Assembly: GCA_034770075.1 (NCBI GenBank)
Contig: JAVJAP010000344.1
Span: forward strand, 201,501-265,500
Length of the DNA: 64,000 bases
DNA from: Aralia elata
Taxonomy: Eukaryota; Streptophyta; Magnoliopsida; Apiales; Araliaceae
Reading direction: 5' to 3'
Shown: one piece after another, positions 35,713-47,965 of the stretch
How positions within the stretch are numbered: the first letter of the stretch is position 1
How the letters are laid out: each line of letters opens with the position of its first letter
The notes under the pieces: generated by a model
The model's input: only the letters and a program-made list of their open reading frames with translations
What the model was told of the DNA's origin: nothing
The model's database searches: none
Program-made: the position numbers and the translations under genes

Positions 35713-38700
35713 TGTTGGGAATCAGCATGCGATTGTTAAGCTCATTTTCACAGGGGGAGAATGTTATAAGATCTGTATGTGATTACCTTTATTCATTATA
35801 TGTGATTTGATTGATGACAAAATGATAAGAAGAACATTCATACTGTTAAAGCCTTGTAAAGTCCTTAATAAAATATATGTACAAGAACTTAGAAGATCAA
35901 ATATGTTAGGTTGATCTAAGCTGAATGAATATCTATCTAATCAAAGCATATTTGCAACATTAGGTTTTGTAAAGTCCTTAAATGAATTTGATGTACAAGG
36001 ACTTAGAATAGAAAAAGATCAAACTTGTTAGGTTCATCTTATGTACTGTAATAATATATATACAAACAAAGGTCAGACTGATCATAGAGCACTGCACTGA
36101 CTAAATGAAGGATCATAGAGCAGTCAGTCAATATCGCAGAGTCAAGTATGCCATCACAGGGTTTGCCAGGAAAAAGTAGAGCACTCTCGGCAGGACGTAG
36201 AGTTCTTTCGGCAGAATGGAGAACACTCTCGGCAGGACATAGAGTTCTCTCGACAGAACGTAAAGCACTCTCGGCAGGACGTAGAGTTGCCCGGCTGAAC
36301 GTAGAGCACTCTCAGCATGACGTAGAGTTCTCTCGGCAGAATGGAGAACACTCTCGGTAGGACGTAGAGTTTCTCGACAGAACGTAAAGCACTCTCGGTA
36401 GGACGTAGAGTTGCCTCGGTATTGCAGTGCTAAATCTCAAGATCATAGAGTCTGCCAGGTAAGCATAATAATAGGCTCGACAGATCGTAGAGCTCACTCG
36501 ACAACACTCTCCTGGGCATCGTAGCGTTACGTATGTCAACGCAGAGCTTGTAAAGCAATCGTAGAGTGTGGCTCGACAGAACAAAGAGCTTACTCAGGAT
36601 CGTAGAGTGTGCACTGCAAAGAGAAAATCATTGTGCCAACATGGGTTCGTGGAGTAAGTCCAAGTCAGCCACTCTACGACTCCCATGAACAATCTGCAAC
36701 CAAGCAACAACGAAAAGAAGTCTCTGTTGAAGCACCCAAAGTTAAAATGGTAATCTTCAAGACTACCAAGCAAGCTGAGCATAAGCTATCAGACATAACA
36801 AGATCTTTGAGCACAACCAAAGCATCAAGCTATAACAGAGATCACAGGACAAGCTCAAGTAATCACTCTACGATCCATCAAGACTCTAGACCTGCATCAA
36901 AGACAAAGGTCGTAGAGTAGAAAAGTTACAGTAAGATCAAGTGATCGTAGAGTTGAATCTAAGACAACAGAGGCACTCTAGCAGTCTCAGCAAAATAAAG
37001 CAAGAAGATCATAGAGCAGTACTCTATGACGTAAGGAAGAATGTCTGAAGATTAAGTAGAGCAGTCCTCTACATCAAAGGTGTCACAGCAACAGAACATG
37101 ATAGAGCAGTCCTCTATGACACAGCAGGAGAGCCAACACCTAAAGAACATAGAGAAGTCCTCTATAATAAGCACACTGCAGCAGTGGCTCAACGAAGATC
37201 ATAATGCTATGCTTTGGGAACGAAAAGCCAAATGGAGATCACAGAGTATAAGGGAACACAAACTGCAATATAGTGAGAAGCACATTAAAGCGCAATGCAA
37301 GTACAGTCAACCACTCTACGAACTACAAGGCAGCACAAGGCCATAACTGAAGTTAACAGTTAACTCTACGATCCAAGATAACAGTCTTCAGTCTGAAGTA
37401 AACAAGTTAACTCTACGATCAGAAGCAACAGGTTGTATCCCAGACGATCGTAGAGTAAGTAAATGCCAACTGGATTAAAAGTATTAGAGCACTTAGGGCT
37501 TCTATCCCAAGATGAACGGCTGAGTAGTTAATTGAGTAAAATAAAGAACCAATCTGAGTGGGGCTCAAACAGCTATACATGCAGCAGTTAACCAGCAGCG
37601 CATGTGACTCCACTATCTTGGTACCAGGTAATGGATGCTAACTCAACCATCACTAGCAGACTTAAAGAAGTAAAATACTCAGTGGTACAATAAACAAGTC
37701 TGCAGAAAGTTAGTCTCCAACGGTAAAGAAGTGCAACGGGAAGATATCAATGGCAAGCATCCAACGGGTAAAAAATGGAGAACTACAAAAGAGAAAACTG
37801 CATTCGAATGTGAATGTGTGTTGGCATGCAGTAAGCAAGAGAGCAAGAACACAAACTGTACAATCAGCTAGAAGCTTTACTGCGACATAAGAGGTATGCC
37901 AAAGGGCAGGCATATGAGCTAAGAGTCGAATGACCAAAAAGCCAAGATCTAGAGTAATCAGATCCAGAACGGACAACTCTATGATCAAGCAAGGAACACT
38001 ATGAGCTGAATAGATAAAGATGTGACTTGGACAAGTCGATTAGTGTTCAACAGAAGTGATCATCTGCATCTTCTATATACCAAAAGAAGGAAGGGCTTCA
38101 ACGACCATCATTAGCAGCATCCAGAAGAAGATCACAAACAGCTACTAAGTACCTGAAGATGAAAGAGATCAAAGTTCATCTTGGCAGCACAACCCAACAA
38201 ACAATCAACACACCAAAGAGGGCGGGACATCCTTATCTTAAGTGACTAAACAAAGTTAAGTCTGCTGAATTTGATGAGTACCAAAGGGTACAAGAGATTC
38301 TAAGGTTGCTGGCTTTAGTCTACAGGATTCCAAGGCTGCTAGCCTTGAAGAGTTATTTGTGAATTGGTTTCCCAAGTCTGCTGAACTTGAAGAGGGTCAT
38401 TGGATCCTTGTCCGAGGGACTAAAAATAACTCACGTCTGCAGGACACAAAAGGGGTCAGAGGATCCGTGTCTGCGGGACTTGAGGAGGGTCATAGGATCC
38501 TTGCCTTAGTGGCTAAAAATAACTCTTGTCTGCTGGACTTGAGGAGGGCAGAGAGTCCTTGTCTTTGTAACTAAAACACTTAGTAGATTCCTACTTGTTG
38601 AAGTAGAAGAGTAGAGTAGGAGTTATTCAGTCTCCGAACCACTTAAAATCTCTTGTGTTAGTTACTTTATGTCATTTACATTTTGTACATTAACTGTTAT

Positions 38701-38905
38701 ATCTGCTATCAGCCATACCATAGATTTGTCGATTGAACTAAGATTATGTTTACATCTATGAAGGGGTTATTAAAGTATATTCCGTTGTGCATAAATTGAT
38801 TCTCTATTCATAACTATTATACTTTCATGAATAAAATGGAAAAAGTTTTTAAAGGATCTATTCAACCCCCCTTCTAGATCCACATTGTGTCCCCGGGGAC
38901 CAACA
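35713..38905 (+). mobile_element. E2: copia-type solo LTR in the Copia-A integrase
   Basis: A 3193-bp LTR beginning TGTTGGGAATC and ending GGGGACCAACA, flanked by a perfect TSD ttatc (35708-35712 and 38906-38910). It is the inverted partner of E1. A purine run cagggggagaa lies 50 bp inside its start. Removing it joins the two integrase halves of Copia-A. Confidence 0.9.
36165..36425. repeat. ~21-bp tandem repeat array in E2
   Basis: About twelve copies of units such as cactctcggcaggacgtaga and gttctctcggcagaa. In E1 the same place (20870-20945, inverted) has only about three units. The 70- and 65-codon ORFs across it merely reflect the periodicity. Confidence 0.9.
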
Positions 38906-38910
38906 TTATC

Positions 38911-39547
38911 TACCATAGTGAAGTCGAACTCTCTTCCATGATCACTCCTTATGGCTTTAATCTTCTCGCTCTTCTCATTCTTGACCAGCTTAAAGAATTT
39001 GATCAGGTAGGAGCTGGTTTCATCCTTAGAGCTTAGGAAGAATACCCATATGAATCTGGTGTAGTCATCTACTATCACTAGTGAGTATTTTTTTCCTCCA
39101 AAGATGACAATTGGAATAGGCCCAAAGAGATCCATATGAAGCAGTTGCAGGGGCCTATCATTGGAGTTAACTGTCTTGCTTTTGAATGAGCTTTTCGTCT
39201 ATTTTCCTAGCTAACATGCTTTGTAGGATTTTTCTTTGATGAAGTTGAGCTTTGGTAACCCAAAGACTAAGTCTTTAGAGGCAAACTTTGACATGTTTTT
39301 GAAATTCAAGTGGGATAATCTTCGATGCCACAGTCAGCTAACATCTTTTGATGCTTTAGCAAAGAAACATGCTATCTCTGTCGAACTTAGCTCAGCAAGA
39401 TTAATCACATACACGTTGCCTACCCTAGTTCCAGTCAGCTTTAATGAGTTTGATTCCAGGTCTTGAATTTAACACTGGTTGTTAAGGAAGATGACTTGAT
39501 GCCCATTGTCGCATAGTTGGTTGATTCGTAACAGATTGTGCTTCAGC
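38911..39547 (-). pseudogene. Copia-A GAG-pre-integrase and integrase N-terminal part
   Basis: Minus-strand motifs in order: HNLLRINQLCDNGHQVIF, then a zinc-binding HRRLSHLNFKNMSKF with a degraded Cys pair, then LLHMDLFGPIPI (first catalytic Asp), VDDYTRFIWVFFLSSKDET and IRSDHGREF (second catalytic Asp). A stop breaks the zinc region. It is bounded on the left by E2 and on the right by F. Confidence 0.85.
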
Positions 39548-39552
39548 CCTTC

Positions 39553-42041
39553 TGTAAGACCCCGACTTTTTTAATAAATAGAATTTAATTTTCTTATAAT
39601 TCTTATTCTAAACAGTAAGGTGTTAAATTAATAAAATGATAAAGTTAAGGGTGATATGTGCAAATTATAAGATAAAAAGTATGTCGAAGAATATTCGTTC
39701 TATCAGGGAATATTCGTTCTGTCGAGAAATATTAGGTAAAGTACGTCGGCACTGAAACAACCAATTATTGGTGGACCCACAACTACATAATTGTTGGATA
39801 CCGAAAACAAAAGAAATAACATTTTTAATTAAAAAAAATTGTCAACGGTACTAACATTTTTAACTGTTGAAATACCCAATAACAAAAGAATAATAGTACG
39901 CGTTATTCCACAGTAGCACGCGGAACTCCATAGTAGCATGTGGTATTGCACAGTATTTCATATTATTGATTCAATAATTATTACAGTAGCAACTGCACAG
40001 TATTTCATATTATTAAATCAATAATTGTCATGGCACAGTAATTCATATTATTTGATATGATATTATTAGACCAGTTAGCATTATTGGTAATATCTAGAGA
40101 GTTCTGATGAGGAAAGGGGTTGTCTAATTGCACGTCGTTTCTACGCAAGGCTCCCTCTTTCTTGGGAACGATCTAGTTGTTAGTAGTGTGAGTCTAATAT
40201 TAATTGTGAATAGTCGTTGAAAGATTGAAAATGTGTAAATAATCGATAAATAAAATGTGTTGATTAGAGATAAGTATGATAAGTGGTGTGTGATAGATGT
40301 TTGTTCAATTTTTGATATAAATAAAGGGATTTAGCATGAGGCATTTGTTGTAAGTTTGGTTTATTTTTCCATGGGACCCATAACTTTATTTCTTCTGGGA
40401 CCCATAATTATCTTCTCCAACAGTAATATTAATTAAAATATATCATACAAGAACTTTGCTACCTCTTTGGTCATGTCTCACTGCCATTGTTTCAACCTAT
40501 TTGTCTCGGTTATAAGGTAGGGCAGATGTGGGGAAAGTTATTATAATCTGATTATTATAATATATTATAATACAAAGTTATCTGTTTTATTATAATATAT
40601 ATAAAGTTATCTGTTTTATTATAATATTATATTATTATAATATAATCAGGCGAACGATTTTCAAACTTGGCGTGCTAAGTTTTCGTCTGGCAAAGTTTTT
40701 TTTTCAAACGTGGTGTGCTACCATTCTCCTATAAATAGGTTATTCAGTTGAATAACGAAGAACACACCAAAAATATAAAATTCTTCTACCACAATAATGT
40801 AAGTATAATATTGTGAGTATTTCTTTTGAGTGTAAGAATACTCTGAGTGTTGCTAAAAGAGTGCAAGCATTGTTCAGGTTGATCAATTTCATAGAAAGCA
40901 GCGTCTAGTCACGTGTAAGAAATTACTATTCGTTTCTACAGCCTTATCATTAAATGGTGAAAATTCCTGAAATGATTAGAATATCCTTAATAGTTTGTGC
41001 TTTATCTAATATCTTTTTATCTAAATATTCCTAATAAATTTTAATTGTTATATTTGAAATATGAACCTTATATTTTCTTGAACTTTATATTCTATCAAGA
41101 ACTCAAATCAATTTTCTAGATATCTTGTTGACAATTTGGACTCTAGATAAATTAAATTAAAAATCGCTAATGTTTATTCTATATTTATTTATTCTGATCA
41201 TTTCTGTCCATCGTTCATATCATTGTTATTTGTACTAATCATCAAGACTAAGTTGTTGTGAATGTCTTTGACCTGGGTGCAAAGACAGTATGATTGTTGA
41301 GTATCTTTAGCCTGTGTGGCAAAGACACGTGGTGAAAAGTTTTCTTTGGCCTGGGTGCAAAGAAGAACTGCTGAATAATACTTTTGGCCCGGTGTAAAGA
41401 CAGTATTATTGTTGAATGTCTTTAGCATATGTGGTAAAGACACATGGTGAAAAGTTCTCTTTGGCCTGAGTGCAAAGAGGAGCTGTTGATTGGCATGATT
41501 ATTACCATGAACTGTGGATTGGCATAATCATGACCATTAGTGCTATAGTTGATGAAATCTAGATGGTGAATTTTTCAAATGGGAGAAGTTAGTAGACATT
41601 ATGATCTATTTGACTCTTCTAATAGATTGCTCATTCTGCTGCAGTTATTTGTTGAAAACTTATATCATCTACCATATGTTCTAAATATCTGAATTATCAA
41701 TGTTGAAGGCTAATAATAACTTATTTATCTTAGTTATGATATTCTTACTAGGCTATTTATGCTCACCCTTTTGTTCCATTATTCCTTTCAGGAAATAAGA
41801 GTGTAGCTCGGTATAGTGGGGAGAGTAGGGGAATGGAATGATGGTCCGAATTAGTAGTCGTAGTAGTTCTCAATACATTGAAAAATAGTGTGACAATAAT
41901 TATACTAAGAACTTAAAGTATGTGCTTTGCAGCATGTTCACGGCATTTTAATAATTGATTTTGGTAAGAGAATTTGTGTTTGTAATATATATTTTGACGA
42001 CTCAAATAGGGTGGTATAGACTCGAATTTGGGGGCCTCAAA
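39553..42041 (+). mobile_element. F: solo LTR at the protease/integrase junction of Copia-A
   Basis: A 2489-bp segment starting TGTAAGACCCCGAC and ending with the degenerate complement gaatttgggggcctcaaa, flanked by ccttc (39548-39552) and ccttt (42042-42046). The Copia-A protein frames join across it (VAYVKGL then KHNLLRINQ). No ORF. Its class (gypsy is likely from TGTAAGACCCC) is inferred. Confidence 0.75.
41262..41485. repeat. ~115-bp tandem repeat in F
   Basis: Two units of alternating words ctttggcctgggtgcaaaga and tggtaaagacacatggtgaaa; for example aaagacagta recurs at 41281 and 41396. Near 39900-40050 another local repeat of cacagtatttcatattatt occurs three times. Confidence 0.85.
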
Positions 42042-44415
42042 CCTTTAACATACGCTACTTTACTAAATGATATTGCCCCATTGCTAATTGAGTTATATCC
42101 TCGAGTTTTTCCAGAATTGTTGTCTCCAAAGACAATTGCAGGATCATCTTTTTCCTTAAAGTTCGACAAGAGAGCCTTATTATCGGTCATGTGCCTTGAG
42201 TATCCACTATTGAGATACTAGATAGAACTAGTGGAGCTCTGTACCTGTAATAAGAATTAGCTTTTATTTTGGTACCCAAACTTGCTTGGGTCATAACTTG
42301 TTAGTACCCTTAGAGACCCAAATCTACTTGATTTTAGGTCTATAATAAGCATGAAGATAATCATTAAAGTAACATAATGCAGCAACATGTCTATACTTAT
42401 CACAGGTATAATATTTAATATGATACATGTGTGTGTGTGTATGGATTCCTTTTCATCAAAAATATATGTGGATAATAGCCATTAGCATCCTTTCTTTTTG
42501 GCTGAAACTCTCTCTACTTCCGTACTACTTTACGATTCTATGGTTTCGTAAGGTTGAAGTCAACTCTACGTTTCAGGCCTGGTTGGTTCATAGAGTTAGT
42601 TTTTCCTGACTCTACGACCCTTCGATGTTTGAAGGTAGTTTTTGGCTTACCTTGCAATTTCACGAACCTTAGACCAGTATGTGATCTATTGTTCTGAGGG
42701 ATTACAATTTGATTAGCAGAGATTGGATAGCTTGGAATACTAGGCTCTGCAACTTCTGTGGATTTCACGAACACAATGCCTCTATGGGGGTAGAAGCACT
42801 GTTGTTGTTAATCTCCAATGATTTATTCACATTTAGATCTGAGGAAGAATCCCCAAATCCCAAACCTAATCGATCAGAGACTGCTCTCTGACTAGTGATA
42901 AGGGAGTCCATTGACAACGAAGACTTATTCCACGTAAAAATTATCTTTTACAGTTTCTCTATCTTAGACACTAGAATGGACTCTCTCTGGCATTCTGTTC
43001 AGATATCTGTCTCAACCTCTCATTCTCTGCCTTAAGGTTAGAGAGAAAGGCAACACTTTGTAGAGCTGATTCCAACTCTACTTGAACTTTCTGTTTCTCC
43101 TCTTTAAGAAGAGAATGGTCCTTTGATAGAACCCTGAACCATTCCATATATTGATGCAAATCTGATGTAATATCATGCAATGCAGTTTTTAAATCATTAA
43201 TATCTATATCAGGGGTGTTGAAGTCAAATACCTCACTGTTGTCAATTACTTGACGATTAGTGGTGTTATTGACATTTGCTTCTATGGCTATCAGGAACAT
43301 GTTGGCCACATGAGATCCTTCATCTTCACTTGACTCAGAGCTTAAATCATTCTTTGAGTCACTCCACGATCCTTCAGCTATAAGGCATTTATCTTTTTTC
43401 GAAAACTTCTTGTAGTCTTCGAACTCTTTCATTGGAGCTGACTTCTTTTTGTCCTTCTTTAGCTCCTCTCGCAGGGGCTTGGTTCACTCTACGGTATAAT
43501 GACCTGGCTTCTTATAGTTGTAGCATAAGTTTTTAACATGATCACGACTGTTGTTGCTGTTATTGGAGTACCTCTTTGGTCTGCTGCTTTTGCCATTTCG
43601 CATAAACTTTTTAAATTTCTAGCCATCAGCGCAATATCTTCATCATCTTCATTAGAATCTACTTCAACTGGGGCTTTAGAGGCTACTTCTGATGCTTTGA
43701 GGGAAACTCCTCTTTCTTTCTCCTTGCCTTCCGACGTAATCTTTACCCACTGGTTTAGCTCTAGCTCATAGGTAAGGAGATTACCATAGAGCTTATGCAC
43801 TGTCATCTCGTGCAGATTCTTCGACTCTCTAATAGCAGTGGTTTTGGCATCCCACTTGTTAGGCAATGCCCTTATAAACTTGATGTTGAGGTCTTTGTTT
43901 GGTAGACCTTCCCAAAAGCTCTTAAAGAGTTAAACAACACATTAAATCTTTTATATGTAGCAGTTATGTTCTCCCCCCGGCACGTGAGATTACATTTCAT
44001 ATTGTTGGGTCAGCAGGGACTACTTATTCTCCTTGACATCTTCGGTACCTTCATGCATAACCAGCAAGGCTTCCTAGACTTCCTTAGTTGTTTTGCAGTT
44101 AACGACATTCTCGAATAGCTCATCTTCTATAGCCATGAACATGATGTTTTTGGCCCTCTTATCCAGCTGCACAAGTTTTTTCCCCATGTCTGTCCATTCT
44201 ACTCTTTGTTTGACAGCTACTTTTTTTGGGTCCTCTGTTGCTAGAGTAAGCTTTGTTAGAACATAAGGTGCACTGATCATCGCATCAAATAGATCTTCAT
44301 CAATCGTGTCCATATATCCTTGTATACGAACCTTCCAGTTAGCAAACTTATCTTTATTTCAAAGAGGTGGCATGTTTCCACCACTAAGCTCAGAATTGGT
44401 TTTAATTTGTGTCAT
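42042..44415 (-). pseudogene. Copia-A gag and protease
   Basis: Translation on the minus strand begins MTQIKTNSELSGGNMPP (ATG at 44415-44413). KWVRIQGYM-like gag start and the UBN2-type region follow (44313-44074; 43866-43489 with MPNKWDAKTTAIRESKNLHE). A zinc knuckle near 43520 has lost two Cys residues (Tyr and a stop). A helical C-terminal stretch covers 43432-42971. The protease motif near 42200 reads NSGYSRHMT, where the active-site Asp of DSG is changed to Asn. Stops separate all pieces. The 42240-42970 part is heavily degraded. Confidence 0.8.
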
Positions 44416-44442
44416 TGATCTACTCAAGCGATTTAAGCTAAA

Positions 44443-46078
44443 TGTTGACTTTGTCATATTCTAAACCTAATGTTTTGATGATGATCTGTTTAATATTACT
44501 AAATTGCTTGGTGTGTGAATTTCAGGAAATTATTTCAAGAAGAAACTGATGGTTTATTCAAGGAAGATTGAAGATTGTTTTGGGTCTTAAGAAAAATATG
44601 TAAGGTCATTGCAAATATTTAATTTTTTTCAATACAAGGCTCTAGACATAATATATTTGTGCATTAATCTATGATTGTTATAAATTATGTGCTGAGTGGT
44701 ATGCCTGACTAAAGTAATGTTTGGTTACTAAATTATGCATGACAATGTTACACGTTGGTTGATTTTATATATGCTCAACCGAGATATATGCATATTAATT
44801 AATTAATGTTTCACATTGATTTATGATTGATGGACTATAAACATTTTGGCATACTTTATTGGTATATGAAACGTGTGGCAGTTAGCATTATTAAATATCT
44901 TGGAAACATAATATTCACATATCCTATGGCGGCAATCTTGGATAAAGAGATAAGATGGACATTGATGTGTGATCATTATCTTTGACTTGGTAGCTGGATC
45001 AGTTGGAAGGATTTTGTTTATATCCGGATATTGTGATAAAGATTAAATATCTTGTTTCCGAGAAGAATGCTAACAGGAGGTTTTTGATAAGGCCTGTTTG
45101 TTTGCAACGTTAAATCATGATAAGGATTGTTTGAGTTGCAACGTTTACAAATCAGAAGGATGCAACGGATATATTTTTTTTTAAAGCCTATAAATTTCAT
45201 GGAGTAATCAGATCATAAACAACAACTTCTACAGTGTACCGATCATATACTAAAAAGAGATATTCTTCATATTGGTGCTATTAAAAATTACTGTTGTGCT
45301 TTATATATTCTGATACTGTTCAGTATATTTTCGTGAGCTATAAACTGGTAATATCCTTCTATATTTAATTGATCATTGCATGCATTAGTTGAGCCTTGCA
45401 TTGTTAAATTGTTTATTTGCTTTGATCATTAGACCTCTATTATTGTAATTTTAATTTTTTTTTAGACTAAGTATTGTAAGAAATTTAATCCAGGTGGATT
45501 AAGATTTATTTACACACAGATTCAAGGAAGCATAGGTGCTTAAGGGGTGCATTGGTGCACAAGGAGCAAAAGTGCTCAAGTGAATTTTTGTAATTCAAAA
45601 TTTGTTAGAATCTGTATTGTAACGGAATTATTTTTAATAAAAGTTAGTCTCCAATACTAGTTGGTATTGGACGTGGAGTAAGCTATTATTATAGAGGGTA
45701 ATAGCCGAACCACGTAAAAAATCTTGGTGTTGATTTTTATTACTTGCTATACTTTAATTATTCAAAGTTAGTAAATTTTCTTAATTGTAAGAAAACTTGA
45801 ATATTTGTTTTTTCATTTATAAAATCACCGAGATATTTTCTTAAACAAAAAGTTCAATCTAGTTGACTGTATTCATTCAGTAGGCTGCATTAATCAGTAC
45901 AGTAGACCAAATTGCTTTTCGATTAAGATTCAATTCAGTCGACCATATTCATTCAGTAGACTGCATTCATCAATCTAGTAGGCTGAATTCAAAAGTGTGT
46001 TATAAATTTTTAAATTGGTAATAGTCTGTGTCCACACTTATTCAACCCCCCTTCTAAGTGTGCCTTATCTGAAATTCA
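44443..46078 (+). repeat. Copia-D 5' LTR
   Basis: A 1636-bp LTR, TGTTGACTTTGTC...GAAATTCA. Near its end are the words tcagtagactgcatt, repeated three or four times (45865-45985), and tattcaaccccccttcta. Confidence 0.95.
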
Positions 46079-46080
46079 TT

Positions 46081-46092
46081 TGGTATCAGAGC
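46081..46092 (+). other. Copia-D primer binding site
   Basis: tggtatcagagc two bases after the 5' LTR, complementary to the 3' end of initiator tRNA-Met. Confidence 0.95.
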
Positions 46093-46143
46093 AAGGATCT
46101 ACTTACTTGGTCTTAAAGGTGACTTGTAGGGAAAGATTCTGAC

Positions 46144-47319
46144 ATGGCACAGTTTGGAAACAACAATCAAGAAGGTCAATCAACCAATAGACCACCACTG
46201 CTGTATGGAACAGAAAATTACAACTTCTGGAAATTCCAAATGAGGATTTACCTAAAAAGGGATCCTTGGGAATGGTGGGTCGTGGAGAATGGACCAGTGA
46301 TTCCAAGAAAAGATGACGGTACTCCAAAGACTCTACTAGAAATGGATTCAACCGAAACTTTTATGGTTTCCTATGATTCAAGAGCTATGAACACTCTACT
46401 AAGCGGCATGGTACAGTCCGAGATTGACAAAGTATCTTCATGCAACACAGCTAAAGAAATTTGGGATACTCTTATAATAAGCCATGAAGGAACATCCAAG
46501 GTGCGAGAAGTAAAACTTAGCATGCTCATGCATGACTATGAAATGTTTAAACTTGAGAAAGACGAAACCATAAAGATGGCTCAAGCAAGGTTTCTAGTGC
46601 TGCTAAATTCATTGAAACTACTTGACAAAACTATTCCACAAAGTGAGATTAATCGTAAGTTACTTCGGGCAATGCCCAAAAGGTTTGCTTCTAAGATTAC
46701 TACTCTTCAAGATTCTTCCACTATTTCTACTATGGATACTCTAACTCTTTTTGGTGAACTTGAGGAATATGAACATCAGTTAAAAAGATATGATGATGAG
46801 GATGAAACTCCTCGAAGAAAGGTTTTAGCTCTTAATGCAGGGAATGAAGAAGAGTTTGATGATGATTCGGATGAAGAAATAGCCATGATGTCAAGAAGAC
46901 TCAAAGGACTATTGCAAAGAAAGAACAAACGGAAGAATATCTTCAACTCAAATAAAGGCAAAGGAAAGCAAACTGAGGAGACATGTTATGAATGTGAACG
47001 ACCAGGGCAATTCAAGAAGGATTGCTTTCAACTTAAGAATAAAGGAAAAATGAACTTCAAGGATAATAAAAGAAACAAAGCTCTTGTCACTTGGAGTGAT
47101 GAAAATGAATCCGAAGTCGAGGTTGATGCCAAGGATGAAATTGCTCAAGTATGCTTCATGGGAATTGAAGGTGAATCAAATGAGGTATCTATTTATGAGT
47201 TTAATTCTTTAAAACAAGAAAATGAGAGATTAAGAGAAAAGAATGCATGTTTAAAAGAATTAGTAAATACATTGATGTGTGAAGTTGATTCTTTAATAGA
47301 TGAAAAAGAAAGAAATTGA
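46144..47319 (+). CDS. gag: Copia-D gag (capsid/nucleocapsid)
   Basis: A 391-codon ORF starting MAQFGNNNQEGQ, 50 bases after the PBS. Residues 20-210 match the plant copia gag (UBN2-type) pattern: YNFWKFQMRIYL, AKEIWDTLIISHEGTSKVR, LLRAMPKRFASKITTLQDS. Residues ~255-285 are Lys-rich, followed by the knuckle CYECERPGQFKKDC, in which the zinc-binding His is replaced by Gln. A coiled-coil-like stretch (LKQENERLREKN) closes the ORF. The stop at 47317 is probably a lesion, since related sequence continues in broken frames to 47880 with a second, intact CCHC knuckle. Confidence 0.9.
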   Translation: MAQFGNNNQEGQSTNRPPLLYGTENYNFWKFQMRIYLKRDPWEWWVVENGPVIPRKDDGTPKTLLEMDSTETFMVSYDSRAMNTLLSGMVQSEIDKVSSCNTAKEIWDTLIISHEGTSKVREVKLSMLMHDYEMFKLEKDETIKMAQARFLVLLNSLKLLDKTIPQSEINRKLLRAMPKRFASKITTLQDSSTISTMDTLTLFGELEEYEHQLKRYDDEDETPRRKVLALNAGNEEEFDDDSDEEIAMMSRRLKGLLQRKNKRKNIFNSNKGKGKQTEETCYECERPGQFKKDCFQLKNKGKMNFKDNKRNKALVTWSDENESEVEVDAKDEIAQVCFMGIEGESNEVSIYEFNSLKQENERLREKNACLKELVNTLMCEVDSLIDEKERN

Positions 47320-47965
47320 GAAGGAGTCATCTTGTAAAGAAGAAAAGGTTTTGATTGCAAAAAATGACTATCTTGAAAATTAACAACAAAATTCTTTTTA
47401 ACAAGGTGACTCACTTGAACAAGGAAGTTGAGAAATTGACTAATGAGCTAAAAATGCGAGATTGTTTGTATTGATGCATTTAGTGATAAAATCTTTATGT
47501 TAAATCTGTTCCTTCTAATGAACTTCAAAAGGAAGTAGATTCATTAAAACTATCTCTTGCCAGATTTTGTCCAAGGTGAAGAAAACCTAACTGTTATGTT
47601 GGGAAAGCAATGACCTAGTTTTGACAAACAAGGGATAGGTTTATAATTCCTCTCGTAAAATCGGGAAGGTACAAAATGCTTAAATCCAAGTCTCGTTTTC
47701 AAATTGAATTATTGTTCTCCTTTCACTACATGCAAAAACTGTGGTATAAAAGGTCACTTGGATATAAATTGTTTCTAAGAAACAAAAGGTTAAAAAGGTA
47801 TGGATTAAAAAGGGAGATTTTATATGCAACTAACGCAAATGGACCCAAAAAGATATGGGTACCAAAAGATGAATTAATTTTACTTGACAGGTTTGCTTCA
47901 AGGCCAAGGTTCCATCTCAAAAATTGGATTCTTGATAGTGGATGCTCCACGGCACATGACTGGTG
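47320..47965 (+). pseudogene. Copia-D gag-protease junction, frameshifted
   Basis: Broken frames include an intact zinc knuckle CKNCGIKGHLDINC (47729-47770), a KIWVPK word and the protease active site WILDSGCS (about 47924-47947). Immediately after DSGCS the frame shifts; the continuation RHMTGDRSKF lies in the frame of the next ORF. Gag-pol is therefore not translatable as one polyprotein in this copy. Confidence 0.85.

Noticed and set aside
35751..35762. cagggggagaa as a polypurine tract with an LTR starting at 35763
   Set aside because: The perfect TSD ttatc and the matching end of E1 place the true LTR start at 35713, so the purine run is inside the LTR.
36165..36425. CRISPR-like regular repeats
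   Set aside because: Units are contiguous without unique spacers, lie in an LTR, and the genome is a plant.
36148..36584. Periodic Ser/Arg- or Cys-rich ORFs on both strands
   Set aside because: They are translations of the 21-bp tandem array; open frames on both strands reflect a unit length divisible by three.
38770..39135. Integrase ORF running into 38905-38770
   Set aside because: Only the part right of 38910 is integrase; the C-terminal ~45 codons are translated E2 LTR sequence and do not belong to the protein.
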